The position numbers and the translations under genes are program-made. From UBA11740 sp049273695 (lineage in GTDB: Bacteria > Acidobacteriota > Blastocatellia > Pyrinomonadales > Pyrinomonadaceae), in the NCBI GenBank assembly GCA_049273695.1, contig JBASRE010000057.1, positions 1 to 64,000 on the forward strand: DNA of 64,000 nt, in the 5' to 3' direction. Positions 8,347 through 16,952 of this stretch are shown here, piece after piece. How positions within the stretch are numbered: the stretch's first letter is position 1; each line of letters starts with the position of its first letter. The notes beneath the pieces were generated by a model, which worked only from the letters and a program-made list of their open reading frames with translations, was not told the DNA's origin and did no database searches.

Positions 8347-11300
8347 TTGCAACCCACTCGGATCGACAAAGTTCACCGGGTCGTTCTGCACATACGCGTA
8401 ACGGTTGAAGCTCTGCGGGTCAGTTAAATTGTAGCTGCCGTCGTAAGGATCGGGTTGCGAGAAGCCAGTCCAGTTCGACTGATAGCGACGGAACATGGCG
8501 TCGTCGCCGCCATTCGAATCTCGTGTGTAAGTGGTGTAGCGCTGCGGTTGGAACGCCTGATTACTGCTGCGTGAAGTTTCTCCACCCCACGGATCGAGAT
8601 CAATCGTGCTGGTGACGCTGCCCCCGCTGTTCGTGATTCGCTGAGATTTCGTGACGGGGTCCTGATGCACCCAACTAACTGCGTTACCAGATTGAATCGC
8701 GACCATTTGACCGCCGAGGTAAACATATCCGCGCGCGAGAGCGCCGCTGGAATTCAATTCCGCTACTACTTGTCCACCCAAAACCGAAGAGCGCAGATAG
8801 TAGGTCGTCACGCCACTCTCAGTCTTCTTCGCCCGCAAGCCGTCGCCATCGTAATTCTGGTTGAGATTCGTTCCGGAAGCGTAAGTCTGCTGACCAGTCG
8901 CATCATAATCGAAGCTTTGGTTCCCGTCATTCTTCAGGTTGCCGGCTTGATCGTATTGCATGGGGATACCGCTGAATGGATTAGTGTTCAGCCGATTGTT
9001 TGTGAAACTCAACGATTGCTCCAGGTAGCCGCCGAACGAACCACCCCAGCCCACGCGAAACCCCATGTTTCCAAATTGATCGTACCAGTAATGATGAGAG
9101 TACGGGCCATCAGGCGTCGCGCCTTGCCCTTGCAACGCGGCTCGGGCTTCGGCGCCAGTGTGCACGTCTTCCAAACGTCCAACATGGTCATAGTAATAGC
9201 TGCGATCGAGTGTCGGATCGTTCAGGCTTTGAGCAAAAGTCACACGCCCGCCGTTTTCGCCAAAGTTGTTATAGACATAATTCCAACCCATCACGCCGGG
9301 CACGTCCCAGCGCGTCAATCTCATGCGATTGTCGTATTGAAGAGAAAGCGTCTTTCCGTTGGAGTAATTCATCTGCTTCGCCCCGAACGCGCGATAGCCG
9401 ATGCTGTTGACGTAGCTCGTGGCGCCCGCATAGCCCGCGCCGGTTATTCCCGTCGCCCGTCCGATCTTGTCGTAGTCGTATCCTACCTGCGCGTTCCAGG
9501 GATTCGTGATGCGGGTCAGTTCACCTGCCAGATTGTACTGGTAGTTGAGCGCGAAGCTCGCGCCGAGTTCCCCGAAATAACGAGACTCGCTCGTCAAGCG
9601 CGACAGTTGGTCGTAAGTGTAAAGCACCTGGCCCTGGCCGTTGTTGTAAAGCATGCGTGTCCGGTTGCCCGCGGAGTCATACTCAAACGTTACATTTGAG
9701 GTGGCCGCCACGCCCGCCGGCACGCCGTAGGTGATGTTAGTCGGCAGATTGCGGTTATTGTAACCGAAGGTTGTCGTCGCGCCCCGAGCGTCGGTTATTG
9801 TTTGGACAGTATCATCAGCAAAATAGCTGTAGGTCGTCGCGGCTTGCTCAGGTGTTGTGCGCGACTGCAAGCGGCCAAATCCGTCGTAACCAAACGTTCT
9901 CAATTGGCCCGCTTGATTGGTTTGCGTGACTTGGTCGCGACCGTTGTACGTGTAACTCGTCGTCGAATAAACCGACGTGTCCCAATTCAACTCCTCGACC
10001 TGTTTCAATCGACCGAGCACGTCCTTGGTGAATCTGCGGCGACGGCCCCGCTCGTCTCTGACAGTCGTAACCTCTCCGCCCGCACAGCCGCAACCGCCAT
10101 AAGTGTTCTCGCGCGTGCTGCCATCGGGGTTTGTCGTTATTCTGGGCCGTCCTTGCCAATCGTAATCCTGGTAAGTCCAACGCCAGCCGGAGGCGTCATC
10201 ACCCGAGGGAACCCAACCGCCATTCATCTCGGCCGGATTGGTTTGATGCCACAGACGCCCCATGTTGTCGTAAATCCAGAACTGCCCGCGATAACCGCCG
10301 CTGCTGTTTGGCAAATCGCTGCCGACCGCTCGCAAACGGCCGGCGCCGTCGAAATAAGTGACGCTGAAAGCCTCACCGGCACCGTCGTGAATCGTCGAAA
10401 AGCTGACTACGTCTCCATACGGATTGTAGACATAACGTGTGTAAGCGCCGTTATTCGTCAACGTAACTCTGTCCGTCCGTCCGGCAGCGTCGTAAGTTAT
10501 CGTTTGAATCGCGCCCTTTGGGTCTTGGGTTCGAGTTCCGGCGCCGATGTCGAAATTGTATTGGGCCGTTGAGACGAAGTTGTCGGCATCAGTCACGCTG
10601 GTCGGGTAAGCAAAAGTGTTTCGATTGATGCTGTCCGAAAACGAATCCGTGTAGCTGATCGTCTTTCCATGGCCGTAATGATCTTCTGCCCGAATGACTG
10701 CGCCAGTACGGTTGTACTTGATGTATTGCCGGGTTGATTTATCGAAATTGTTGACATCCGAAACATCCCAGCGACCGACCCAGCAAAGATTACCCCGTCC
10801 ACTTTGATCACCGCTCGCATCGTGTTGGGTCGCGGGCTGCGAAGTTGCTGCCCAATAATCGTTGCCCCAATCGTAGTCGTACCAGACTTTGGATACTGGC
10901 TGGTTGTTTTGATCGTAAACAATCGTTTCCCGCAACAGACCCAACACGCGGCGGTCGATGTATGCCTGCGAGATGAAGTGGGTGTTAGTTGTCTTGCGCA
11001 AGACGGTCACGGCGTCCGCTGCGTACTCTCGTACTTCAGTCGGCCGCGAAATGGCGTTCGGCCAGTAGTAGGTCGTGTAAATGATCTCAGTCCGGCGGCG
11101 ATTGCCGGCTTCATCGTAAATGCTCGCGTCGTATGGGCGCGGGTTCTTGGAGTAGCTGAGATTAGGGTCGTCTTGCGTCCAGGCGGTCGTCGCCCACTTC
11201 TTCTTGATACCACCCGACCAAACCTCGGTGCCCGTCGTCAGGCCGGTTTGCCATCCGGTAGTGGCGAAGAATTCTTTGTGGATTGTTCCATCGGGCGACG

Positions 11301-13908
11301 TTTGTTGGCTCCATGAGCCGTCAGTGGCAACGCTGAACGAGGTCACGGCTTCGGCGTTGTTGTTCCAATTCTCAGCCCAGTCTCTGCGCTCAGTGAACCG
11401 TGGGCAGTCCGTTTGGCCGCTGCTTGAATCAACGTTATACGAGATGTACGCGCGCAAGTGACTATCCGCCGCGTAGTGATTGATGCGATTGACCTGTCCA
11501 AAAGCAGCGTTGTAATTGAACGTGTAGTAGGTGCCGTCGTGCAGACTGACCTGCGTCAGCACGGTGACGGAGGTGTTGTTCGGCCCATTTACCGTGAGAC
11601 CACCGCCGAAATTCGGTGCAACCCAAACCGAGCCATAGCTGAACGTCGCCCAGTCGTGAGCAACGCCGGCCCACGTTTGCCGAATGGCCGTCAGGTTGCT
11701 GTTTGCATCGTAAACGAAACTGATCACGCGACCGAGCGTATCGGTGATTGTCTGCAAGTGGCCGTTATTCGTGTCGTAAGTCGCGGAAATGTAATTGCCG
11801 TTTCGATCCTTGATCTGTGTGCAACGAAACTCGCTGTTTACGGTCACCGGGACGAATGTGAACTGAGTCCCATCTGTCGTGCGAACGAGCAGCGCATTCG
11901 GATTGGTCGCGTCCAACTGGGTATAGCTGCCATCCTGTGACTCATAGATGTTTGACGAACCGACCTGCCGCAACTCGACCCGGCCTCCGGACGGCGTCAC
12001 CATCATGTACGCGTAGGTTCCGGTTTGGGAATTGAGGAAACGTTGTTGAAGTTTCGGAAGACCCAGTGAGAACCCGGGCGCGGGCGAGCCGAGATCGCTG
12101 TTGTACTTGATGTAGGAACTGTCTTTTGCCCAGACGAGCGAGTTGTAAGAGAGCGTAAGATTGAGATCCATCCCCGCCCTGCCAGGCAAGCTTAGCAGCG
12201 GCTGGCTCCAGTTAAAGTTCCGTGAGCCGAGATCCACACCGGGCTGGCCGGTTTCATTGGTTGGGCGTTGTCGGGCGGTCGAGAAGTTTGGATCGCCGGA
12301 TGGATAGTAACCACCTCCACCACCGCCACCCTGAGGATCGCAATCGGCGCACATTTGGTTGGATTGAATCGGAGCTCTCGCGGTCGGCGGCGCAGGACTT
12401 GAATTCCGAAGCTGATCAAGATTTGGCAGAGCGGAACTTGGCGCCCCCGTTGTGACTGGCGGAGAGGTGGTATCGAAGCTGCCGCCTGGACCCGTACCCC
12501 CGCCGCCATATCGCGGCCGCGGTGAGACACGCCCCTGATTTCCATTGCCGCCACCGTTTCCAGTTTGGCTTCCCGGCAATGCTGCTATTGACTTGCCGGC
12601 GTCAAGGACGCCTCCGCTCTGTGTCTTTGCCGTAAGCGATACCGCACGCCGTGCTGAATCGACGATCGCCCTTTTTACTTGTCCATTGTTTACACTGGGT
12701 CGAACGCTCTTCATCAGTCCAGCAACGCCTGATACAAGCGGAGCCGCCGCCGATGTGCCGGTGACATTCCAGTAACCTCCACCCATCTGTGTGGTCAGAA
12801 CGTTTTCACCAGGAGCACCGACAGTTACATGTGTCGCACCAAAGTTGGACCAGGACAAAAGCTGGTCGTGATTATTTGTCCCGGCTACCGCAATAAGGCC
12901 TTGCGAATCGAACGACGCCGGATAGTACGCGGATGAAGGTGTTCCCTCGTCAAGATTACGGCTACCGTTGCCCGCAGAGCAGACGACGACAACGCCGCGG
13001 CGCAGGGCGCGATCGATCGCATCTTTCAGGGCAATCGAGAATCCATCAGTGCCCCACGAAAGGTTAATTACTTGTGCCCCGTGCGCGATTGCATAATCAA
13101 TGGCTTCAACTGCGTCGGCCACATCACCAGCGCCCGTGTTATCCAAAACGCGCAAACTCATCAATCCGGCTCGCCACATAACTCCGGATGTACCGATTCC
13201 ATTGTTGCCCTGCGCGGCGATGATACCCGCCATTGCCGTCCCGTGGCCTTGTTCGTCTTTGATGGTTCCGGCATTCGCAACGAAATCCCAGCCGTGGACG
13301 TCGCCCATGGTGGGCAAAGGATTCGTCCATTGGTTGTTAACCAGGTCCGGATGATTGAAATCGATGCCGCTATCGATAACGGCGATTACTGTGTTCGTTG
13401 ACCCTTGTGTCGTTTGCCACGCATCAGTTGCCTTGATGTCCGAACCATAGTTGCCGCCGTTCTGACCTGTATTGTTGAGTGCCCATTGTTCACTGAGTCG
13501 CGGATCGTTAGCACCCAACTGATCGCTCTTGACGATGAAATTTGGCTCCGCAAACTCCACCGCCGGATTAAGACTCAGTTGCAAAGCTGCACTTACAACG
13601 TCGCCTGCAGTCGTAAGTTCGAGTGTCTCAACAGCCGAAGCTCCGCGCAGTTTGTTCTTGCGTCGCGCTCCCTGCGAAGCAGCGGCAGTGTCTTTATCGT
13701 TATCCGACGCATTAGGCCGAAATCGTACTAACACTTCACCCGATCTGTGGGCCGCTTGCGAGGGTTGATTTGGCACTTGCCCAGAGGATTGTTCGGCACC
13801 GGAAGCAGTGCGAACGGGCGCAAAAGGAATGACTAACAACAGCGCTATGGCATACAACAGCCCGACAGTTACTAACTTCTTAAGTCGGACCGAAACACAA
13901 AACAACAT
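7672..13908 (-). CDS. Secreted subtilase-RHS repeat protein, candidate polymorphic toxin
   Basis: A 2078-residue exported protein. Order: signal peptide (about 1-38); fervidolysin-like propeptide (about 55-128); S8 subtilisin domain with a full catalytic set, Asp179 (AVIDSGID), His222 (GHGTAMAG), Asn314 and Ser386 (GTSAAAPLVSG); a Gly/Pro/Ser linker; a long array of YD/RHS repeats (about 545-1850) with a Cys cluster (GGCGCAGGEVTTVRD); the RHS core ending NDPVNFVDPSGL at 1854; and a unique 224-residue tail. RHS arrays form a hollow shell around a C-terminal payload that is released after DPxGL. Fusion to an intact subtilase suggests self-processing or cutting of target surfaces. A good ribosome site (GGAG) lies before the ATG. 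The small membrane gene follows in ATGA overlap. Alternatives are a non-toxic adhesin or a wall protein. Confidence 0.85.
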   Translation of the reverse strand: MLFCVSVRLKKLVTVGLLYAIALLLVIPFAPVRTASGAEQSSGQVPNQPSQAAHRSGEVLVRFRPNASDNDKDTAAASQGARRKNKLRGASAVETLELTTAGDVVSAALQLSLNPAVEFAEPNFIVKSDQLGANDPRLSEQWALNNTGQNGGNYGSDIKATDAWQTTQGSTNTVIAVIDSGIDFNHPDLVNNQWTNPLPTMGDVHGWDFVANAGTIKDEQGHGTAMAGIIAAQGNNGIGTSGVMWRAGLMSLRVLDNTGAGDVADAVEAIDYAIAHGAQVINLSWGTDGFSIALKDAIDRALRRGVVVVCSAGNGSRNLDEGTPSSAYYPASFDSQGLIAVAGTNNHDQLLSWSNFGATHVTVGAPGENVLTTQMGGGYWNVTGTSAAAPLVSGVAGLMKSVRPSVNNGQVKRAIVDSARRAVSLTAKTQSGGVLDAGKSIAALPGSQTGNGGGNGNQGRVSPRPRYGGGGTGPGGSFDTTSPPVTTGAPSSALPNLDQLRNSSPAPPTARAPIQSNQMCADCDPQGGGGGGGYYPSGDPNFSTARQRPTNETGQPGVDLGSRNFNWSQPLLSLPGRAGMDLNLTLSYNSLVWAKDSSYIKYNSDLGSPAPGFSLGLPKLQQRFLNSQTGTYAYMMVTPSGGRVELRQVGSSNIYESQDGSYTQLDATNPNALLVRTTDGTQFTFVPVTVNSEFRCTQIKDRNGNYISATYDTNNGHLQTITDTLGRVISFVYDANSNLTAIRQTWAGVAHDWATFSYGSVWVAPNFGGGLTVNGPNNTSVTVLTQVSLHDGTYYTFNYNAAFGQVNRINHYAADSHLRAYISYNVDSSSGQTDCPRFTERRDWAENWNNNAEAVTSFSVATDGSWSQQTSPDGTIHKEFFATTGWQTGLTTGTEVWSGGIKKKWATTAWTQDDPNLSYSKNPRPYDASIYDEAGNRRRTEIIYTTYYWPNAISRPTEVREYAADAVTVLRKTTNTHFISQAYIDRRVLGLLRETIVYDQNNQPVSKVWYDYDWGNDYWAATSQPATQHDASGDQSGRGNLCWVGRWDVSDVNNFDKSTRQYIKYNRTGAVIRAEDHYGHGKTISYTDSFSDSINRNTFAYPTSVTDADNFVSTAQYNFDIGAGTRTQDPKGAIQTITYDAAGRTDRVTLTNNGAYTRYVYNPYGDVVSFSTIHDGAGEAFSVTYFDGAGRLRAVGSDLPNSSGGYRGQFWIYDNMGRLWHQTNPAEMNGGWVPSGDDASGWRWTYQDYDWQGRPRITTNPDGSTRENTYGGCGCAGGEVTTVRDERGRRRRFTKDVLGRLKQVEELNWDTSVYSTTSYTYNGRDQVTQTNQAGQLRTFGYDGFGRLQSRTTPEQAATTYSYFADDTVQTITDARGATTTFGYNNRNLPTNITYGVPAGVAATSNVTFEYDSAGNRTRMLYNNGQGQVLYTYDQLSRLTSESRYFGELGASFALNYQYNLAGELTRITNPWNAQVGYDYDKIGRATGITGAGYAGATSYVNSIGYRAFGAKQMNYSNGKTLSLQYDNRMRLTRWDVPGVMGWNYVYNNFGENGGRVTFAQSLNDPTLDRSYYYDHVGRLEDVHTGAEARAALQGQGATPDGPYSHHYWYDQFGNMGFRVGWGGSFGGYLEQSLSFTNNRLNTNPFSGIPMQYDQAGNLKNDGNQSFDYDATGQQTYASGTNLNQNYDGDGLRAKKTESGVTTYYLRSSVLGGQVVAELNSSGALARGYVYLGGQMVAIQSGNAVSWVHQDPVTKSQRITNSGGSVTSTIDLDPWGGETSRSSNQAFQPQRYTTYTRDSNGGDDAMFRRYQSNWTGFSQPDPYDGSYNLTDPQSFNRYAYVQNDPVNFVDPSGLQRNDCTAEFNATGVCTVTGGGGPRPIDDPGLFLFVRNSRFGGYPGGTRVGVGGEPRTPEPDPQPPPENPTPTIMQSICAAIPSGRTTGASGTLGLLGGSTGGVELVRNYNSGQVSAFAFGGGQVGWNGGASGSLYAGNLYGLNNSSSNYAGGFTGVNGSGRVVGGFVSRGGGVTAVGASANASLVGPINFGLTRTKYTNPLQLGKFWAFDERDFAFFLTRQVVCR

Positions 13909-14340
13909 GAGGGATTCTCCTTAATATGCGCCTGAGTCAGCGCGTGCGAACACACACGTCCGCCTAATGAAAGACCTGATTGGCTTATTCAATTACCGCT
14001 TGTTCTATTATGTGAGGTTTGGGAAAGCGAAAAAACCTTGCCAGAACCGTAAAGCTGCTGGAAGCGCTATAGATGCATACAATAGTTCGTTAGGTTGCCT
14101 ATGCTGGAGAGCTGTGCGTGTCGGAAAAGTTGCTTGGTGGCTACACTGAGGAAAACCGCCTCCCATCTGTCGGTGATCTCCCCAGAGCCAAAGTGGACAC
14201 ACCTCTAGTAGACAGTACCTTCCCTCGGTCCCCCAATTTGTTTTGTTAAGGTTGGAGTTACATGTAAAAGTGGACACTCATCATTGAACAAAATATATGT
14301 GCCCTTACGAACAGCAGCCAGTCGCCGCAACTCAAAACTA
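13909..14340. other. Gap upstream of the RHS gene; possible insertion-sequence traces
   Basis: AT-rich sequence without a credible gene. AAAGTGGACAC occurs twice in direct orientation (near 14191 and 14264), a form seen at insertion-sequence ends, but no transposase frame accompanies it. The promoter of the minus-strand RHS gene should lie just above 13920; no clear boxes were identified. Confidence 0.35.
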
Positions 14341-14522
14341 GACGCGTCGTTGGAACAGGGCGAATTGGCAAATTAGTACCTTCCACATTCAGCCCGTGCC
14401 GCATGTAGCGCAGGCTTGGCAGAACATCTGAGGCCCGGTCCCCTTATGAGAAAGCTCTGGCGCTGACCCAACAGGAACCAGTGCGGCAATTCCTGCAGGA
14501 GCGGATTCGGCAGCTGAATTAA
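14341..14522 (+). pseudogene. Remnant of an ECF sigma factor (C-terminal TPR-like end, ECF42 type)
   Basis: From 14341 one frame reads DASLEQGELAN, a TAG at 14374, then YLPHSARAA. After a one-base shift near 14405 a second frame reads RRLGRTSEARSPYEKALALT and EPVRQFLQERIRQLN up to the TAA at 14520. Joined, this is the C-terminal extension of the sigma factors that accompany DGPF/YCII proteins (pattern RRLGR..EAR..YE.AL.LT....R.FL..R...L). A YCII gene lies 340 bases downstream, as in intact loci. The sigma domains themselves are absent, so the gene is decayed. Confidence 0.7.
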
Positions 14523-14565
14523 AAAACTTTGCTGGCCCTAAAAGTATCTCTGCAAGCAATTGTGT

Positions 14566-14684
14566 CATTCACACCGTCGCTTTAGCGCGGTGATCGGGAC
14601 GCCGACAGCCATTCGGAAACCGTTTAAACGGTTTCTGGTGACCGTGCTTCGGATAAACACCGGGCTAAAGCCGCGGTGTGAATG
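14566..14684. repeat. Dispersed palindromic repeat, family R3
   Basis: Begins CATTCACACCGTCGCTTTAG and ends with the inverted counterpart GGTGTGAATG; an inner palindrome around GTTTAAAC lies between. A second copy is at 26032-26175 with the same ends. Confidence 0.8.
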
Positions 14685-14860
14685 AAAGCACTGTTTAGCA
14701 TTCGCTCCTGGACTTTTGAGGCGAAGCTAAAAATTTCTGAATAGCTGTCGATCTTCCGTCCTCCCCAACGACTATAGGACAAAAGAACGATGCGCCACGG
14801 GTCCTGAGTGAGCAGGAAACGAGTCATCGGAAACTAAACACAGAAAACAAGGAGAAGACG

Positions 14861-15229
14861 ATGCCACAGTATCTGGTTGCTAACTACCTGCCCGACGACT
14901 TCGACCCGTCCACCGTAACCGAAGCGATGATCGAAGAAATCCACGCGCTCAACCGCGAAATGATTGCTGCCGGCGTGAGGAAGTTCGCTTGCGGAATTTC
15001 CTCGGCCAGCAACGCAAAAACAGTACGGAAACAACCTGATGGTACGGTGCTTGTCACCGATGGGCCATACATTGAGACCAAGGAGCACATGGGAGGTTTC
15101 TGGATACTGGAAGCTGCCGATATGGACGAGGCACTCGCGTGGGCGCGCAAGGGCGCCATCTCATGCGATGCGCCGGGTGAGGTGCGCGAGCTTCTTTTCT
15201 ACCCGGCTCCGGAGGGAGCAACGGACTAG
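14861..15229 (+). CDS. YCII-related (DGPF) protein
   Basis: A 122-residue small protein of the YCII/DGPF family, a ferredoxin-like fold of unknown enzymatic role. The family motif is present (VTDGPYIETKEHMGGFWILE), with the conserved acidic helix DMDEALAWA afterwards. ACAAGGAGAAGACG gives a strong ribosome site for the ATG at 14861. In many bacteria such genes are transcribed with an ECF42 sigma gene; here only a sigma remnant is left upstream. A RibD-like reductase follows 45 bases later, probably in the same transcript. Confidence 0.88.
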   Translation: MPQYLVANYLPDDFDPSTVTEAMIEEIHALNREMIAAGVRKFACGISSASNAKTVRKQPDGTVLVTDGPYIETKEHMGGFWILEAADMDEALAWARKGAISCDAPGEVRELLFYPAPEGATD

Positions 15230-15274
15230 CCTGGCTAATGAAAAAAAATCAGAGAGGACTCGAAGGAAGTAGCC

Positions 15275-15877
15275 ATGAGAAAAATTACCATACTTGAACA
15301 CATTACCCTTGATGGCGTCATACAAGCCCCAGGCGGACCAGAGGAAGATACCAGCAACGGCTTTGCGTATGGCGGATGGTCAGCGCCCTTGGACGACGAC
15401 GCGATCGGAGCGGCGGTGAAAAAGATGTTGGATATGCCGATCGACCTGTTACTGGGGCGCAAAACTTTCGATATTTGGGCGGCGTTTTGGCCGCAACATG
15501 GCGACATTTGGCCCAACGTTAACACGGCCACTAAATACGTCGCCTCGAACACCATGACTTCTTCGGAGTGGCAACCCTCGGTGTTTTTAAACGGGGATGT
15601 CGCGAAAAAAGTCGCCGAACTCAAGCAAGGCGAAGGACCCGATCTGCACATTTGGGGAAGCGGTAATCTGCTCCAGACGCTTATGAAGCATGATCTGATC
15701 GATAATTTCTGGTTGATGATCTATCCGATAACTTTGGGCGAGGGCAAACGTTTGTTTGCCGAGGGCACGATCCCAGCCGCGTTCAAGGTGACGGAAAGCA
15801 TTGTCGGTTCGACTGGCGTCATTCTCGTGAATTACGAACGTGCCGGTGCAGTCCAAACCGGAACATTCGTGCAATAA
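15275..15877 (+). CDS. Dihydrofolate reductase-like (RibD C-terminal) protein
   Basis: A 200-residue single-domain protein of the RibD C-terminal/dihydrofolate reductase-like family. The N-terminal strand reads MRKITILEHITLDGVIQAPG, followed by a nucleotide-binding region (DLLLGRKTFDIWAAFWP) and DLHIWGSGNLLQTLMKHDLIDNFWLMIYP, the typical NADPH-site strand-helix. The substrate is unknown; stand-alone members often accompany YCII proteins. It follows the YCII gene closely with the ribosome site GGAAG ahead of the ATG. Confidence 0.88.
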   Translation: MRKITILEHITLDGVIQAPGGPEEDTSNGFAYGGWSAPLDDDAIGAAVKKMLDMPIDLLLGRKTFDIWAAFWPQHGDIWPNVNTATKYVASNTMTSSEWQPSVFLNGDVAKKVAELKQGEGPDLHIWGSGNLLQTLMKHDLIDNFWLMIYPITLGEGKRLFAEGTIPAAFKVTESIVGSTGVILVNYERAGAVQTGTFVQ

Positions 15878-15896
15878 CGACTTCGGGTTGCTTGAG

Positions 15897-16150
15897 AGTC
15901 CGCGGAGCGGACGACAGCATAAAGACTTCCACCCCAGCCGAGATGCTCGGCTGGGGACCCCGGCCCTGGGGCGTAAGCCCCAGGACACGTCAGGGAAAAT
16001 GACCAAAGCCCGCGAAGCGGGCGGCAGCCGAATCATCTGGGCAAATGTTAAGCGGTACGGCTATCACCCGCTTCGCGGGTTCGATTCACATTTGGTACTT
16101 CACCTGGGGCTTACGCCCCAGGCTTTACGCTGTCGTCCGCTCCGCGGACT
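15897..16150. repeat. Nested inverted repeat of about 250 bp, family R4
   Basis: Three pairs of arms lie inside one another: AGTCCGCGGAGCGGACGACA with its inverse at 16130-16150; CCTGGGGCGTAAGCCCCAGG with CCTGGGGCTTACGCCCCAGG; and an inner GCCCGCGAAGCGGGC with ACCCGCTTCGCGGGT. An additional hairpin (CCCCAGCCGAGATGCTCGG) sits near 15932. It carries no gene. The rest of the gap up to 16319 shows nothing. Confidence 0.85.
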
Positions 16151-16319
16151 AAGAACAGAAACAAATCGTCTCACAGCAACCGGGCTTCAAGTATGGACTT
16201 GGACCGATTGAGATACGGCCGGTCGTGGATTTGGGTACGGCCTCACTATGCATCCAGAGTAGATTGACCACTACGCAATCTAGACATCCCACCAGGCCTT
16301 TAGCTCTCCGGACTAGTCG

Positions 16320-16718
16320 CTAGTCGCGTCTTCCCAACAACCCACCGGCTAAAAAGACCACGCCCAGCAGAACGTGGACGATGTGATCCCTCTGTCCAAG
16401 TTCGAGCGTTCCCGGCAACAGTTTCCACAGTTTGGGATCCTGATGCGCCATGCCGGCGATCTCAGATGATCCCGGCGCTCCCATGACGAATCCGACTACG
16501 CCCAAGAGCAGATAGACGGCACCGAATGCCAGACAGAACGACCTGGCGCCGCTGTACGATCCGGCAAAGCCGAAATACAGAGCAAGCGCGCCCGAAATCA
16601 CATGAATCAGATTGTGCGCGAGGCTCAAATGCATCCCCAGCAAGCCGGGCGCGACAAATCCTGCGACCCCGACGATGAGAAACACCACGCCGAGGATTTT
16701 GCAAACTGTCTTGGCCAT
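16320..16718 (-). CDS. DUF4383 four-helix membrane protein
   Basis: A 132-residue integral membrane protein with four hydrophobic helices (about 5-27, 36-57, 61-84 and 108-128). The sequence LLGMHLSLAHNLIHVISGALALYFGF and the later DHIVHVLLGVVFLAGGLL, each with a conserved histidine, fit DUF4383. No function is known for the family. It stands alone on the minus strand, divergent from the VWA gene; TCCTCC complementing a ribosome site lies directly before its ATG. Confidence 0.8.
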   Translation of the reverse strand: MAKTVCKILGVVFLIVGVAGFVAPGLLGMHLSLAHNLIHVISGALALYFGFAGSYSGARSFCLAFGAVYLLLGVVGFVMGAPGSSEIAGMAHQDPKLWKLLPGTLELGQRDHIVHVLLGVVFLAGGLLGRRD

Positions 16719-16880
16719 GTTGTCGTTTCCTCCTGTGAAAGCAGTGACTACCGTTGCCGGAACGTTAAGTTCCGCGCGTTGATGAAATTGCGAGGGTTTC
16801 GTGAACCCGCGGATAATACATCAAACTGACACAGTGATAACAGACTTTTCTTTCCGTCTGAACAGGAATCCTTGCGTCGC

Positions 16881-16911
16881 TTGATCTTTAATCCTAATCG
16901 GGGAGTATAAT
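16881..16911 (+). promoter_or_regulatory. Probable promoter of the VWA gene
   Basis: TTGATC (16881-16886) and a consensus TATAAT (16906-16911) are separated by 19 bases, slightly long. The ATG at 16953 lies 42 bases downstream, with AAGGGGG as the ribosome site. Confidence 0.45.
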
Positions 16912-16952
16912 GCGCCCCCAATCTCGAACAATTCGGTCAAGGGGGTAGCGAC

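Noticed and set aside
8665..9699. 344-codon plus-strand frame inside the RHS gene
   Set aside because: It is the complement of the RHS coding sequence; it shows no family pattern and follows from the regular repeats and GC bias.
13967..14149. Small plus-strand frame upstream of the RHS gene
   Set aside because: No ribosome site, no domain, and unusual composition for a protein.
14191..14275. Insertion sequence suggested by two AAAGTGGACAC copies
   Set aside because: The copies are in direct rather than inverted orientation and there is no transposase frame; kept only as a note on the gap.
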